In this document: positions 63,992 to 64,000 of the stretch, piece by piece
How positions within the stretch are numbered: the stretch's first letter is position 1
How the letters are laid out: each line of letters starts with the position of its first letter
Source of the DNA: an uncultured Oscillospiraceae bacterium
Lineage (GTDB): Bacteria; Bacillota; Clostridia; Oscillospirales; Oscillospiraceae
Direction of reading: 5' to 3'
DNA length: 64,000 nucleotides
NCBI GenBank assembly: GCA_949935795.1
Contig: CATLFX010000006.1
Span: 1 to 64,000, forward strand
The notes under the pieces: generated by a model
Seen by the model: only the letters and a program-made list of their open reading frames with translations
What the model was told of the DNA's origin: nothing
Databases searched by the model: none
Program-made: the position numbers and the translations under genes

Positions 63992-64000
63992 AGAGGGCAT

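Noticed and set aside
62066-64000. 644-aa minus-strand ORF over WYL regulator and hypothetical gene
   Set aside because: Antisense artefact; plus-strand genes have RBSs and recognisable domains.

Overview
This window looks like chromosomal DNA from a high-GC Clostridia/Oscillospiraceae-type Firmicute; the lineage is inferred from gene families and style only. Main content, in order: the F1 end of an ATP synthase operon (atpA 3' end, atpG, atpD, atpC); an EEP-family hydrolase; an Na/Pi cotransporter; a MATE transporter; a giant Sel1-repeat protein; an RlmA-like rRNA methyltransferase bracketed by two inverted 168-bp MITE-like elements; an ECF sigma/membrane-partner pair; a PAS/GGDEF/hybrid-kinase signalling cluster; an aldo/keto reductase, PHP protein, rubrerythrin and uridine phosphorylase; a dockerin/FN3/M60-peptidase protein coupled to an SLH-domain surface protein; small membrane and lipoprotein genes; CPBP protease and SIR2; pyruvate:flavodoxin oxidoreductase; YifB/ComM; a uronate-oligosaccharide utilisation locus (heparinase II/III, GH88, ABC importer, YesM/YesN-like two-component system, uxaC, kdgK, kdgA-VOC fusion, GntR); an unusual polysaccharide-deacetylase fusion; a serine recombinase with a divergent 48-aa ORF missing from the ORF track; an NYN protein; a DAK2/Asp23 pair; and a WYL regulator. 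The most interesting points are: (i) two 168-bp, TTAA-bounded, nearly fully palindromic elements in inverted orientation around one methyltransferase gene; (ii) a Sel1 protein with a three-repeat (A-B-C) higher-order period; (iii) a dockerin-bearing mucinase-like protein translationally coupled to an SLH protein whose N-terminal beta-rich domain is a candidate partner; (iv) a poly-C frameshift in the YesN-like regulator of the uronate locus; (v) a decayed recombinase fragment between ~80-bp inverted repeats. No tRNA, rRNA or CRISPR was recognised. All calls come from reading sequence and translations; no database search was run.
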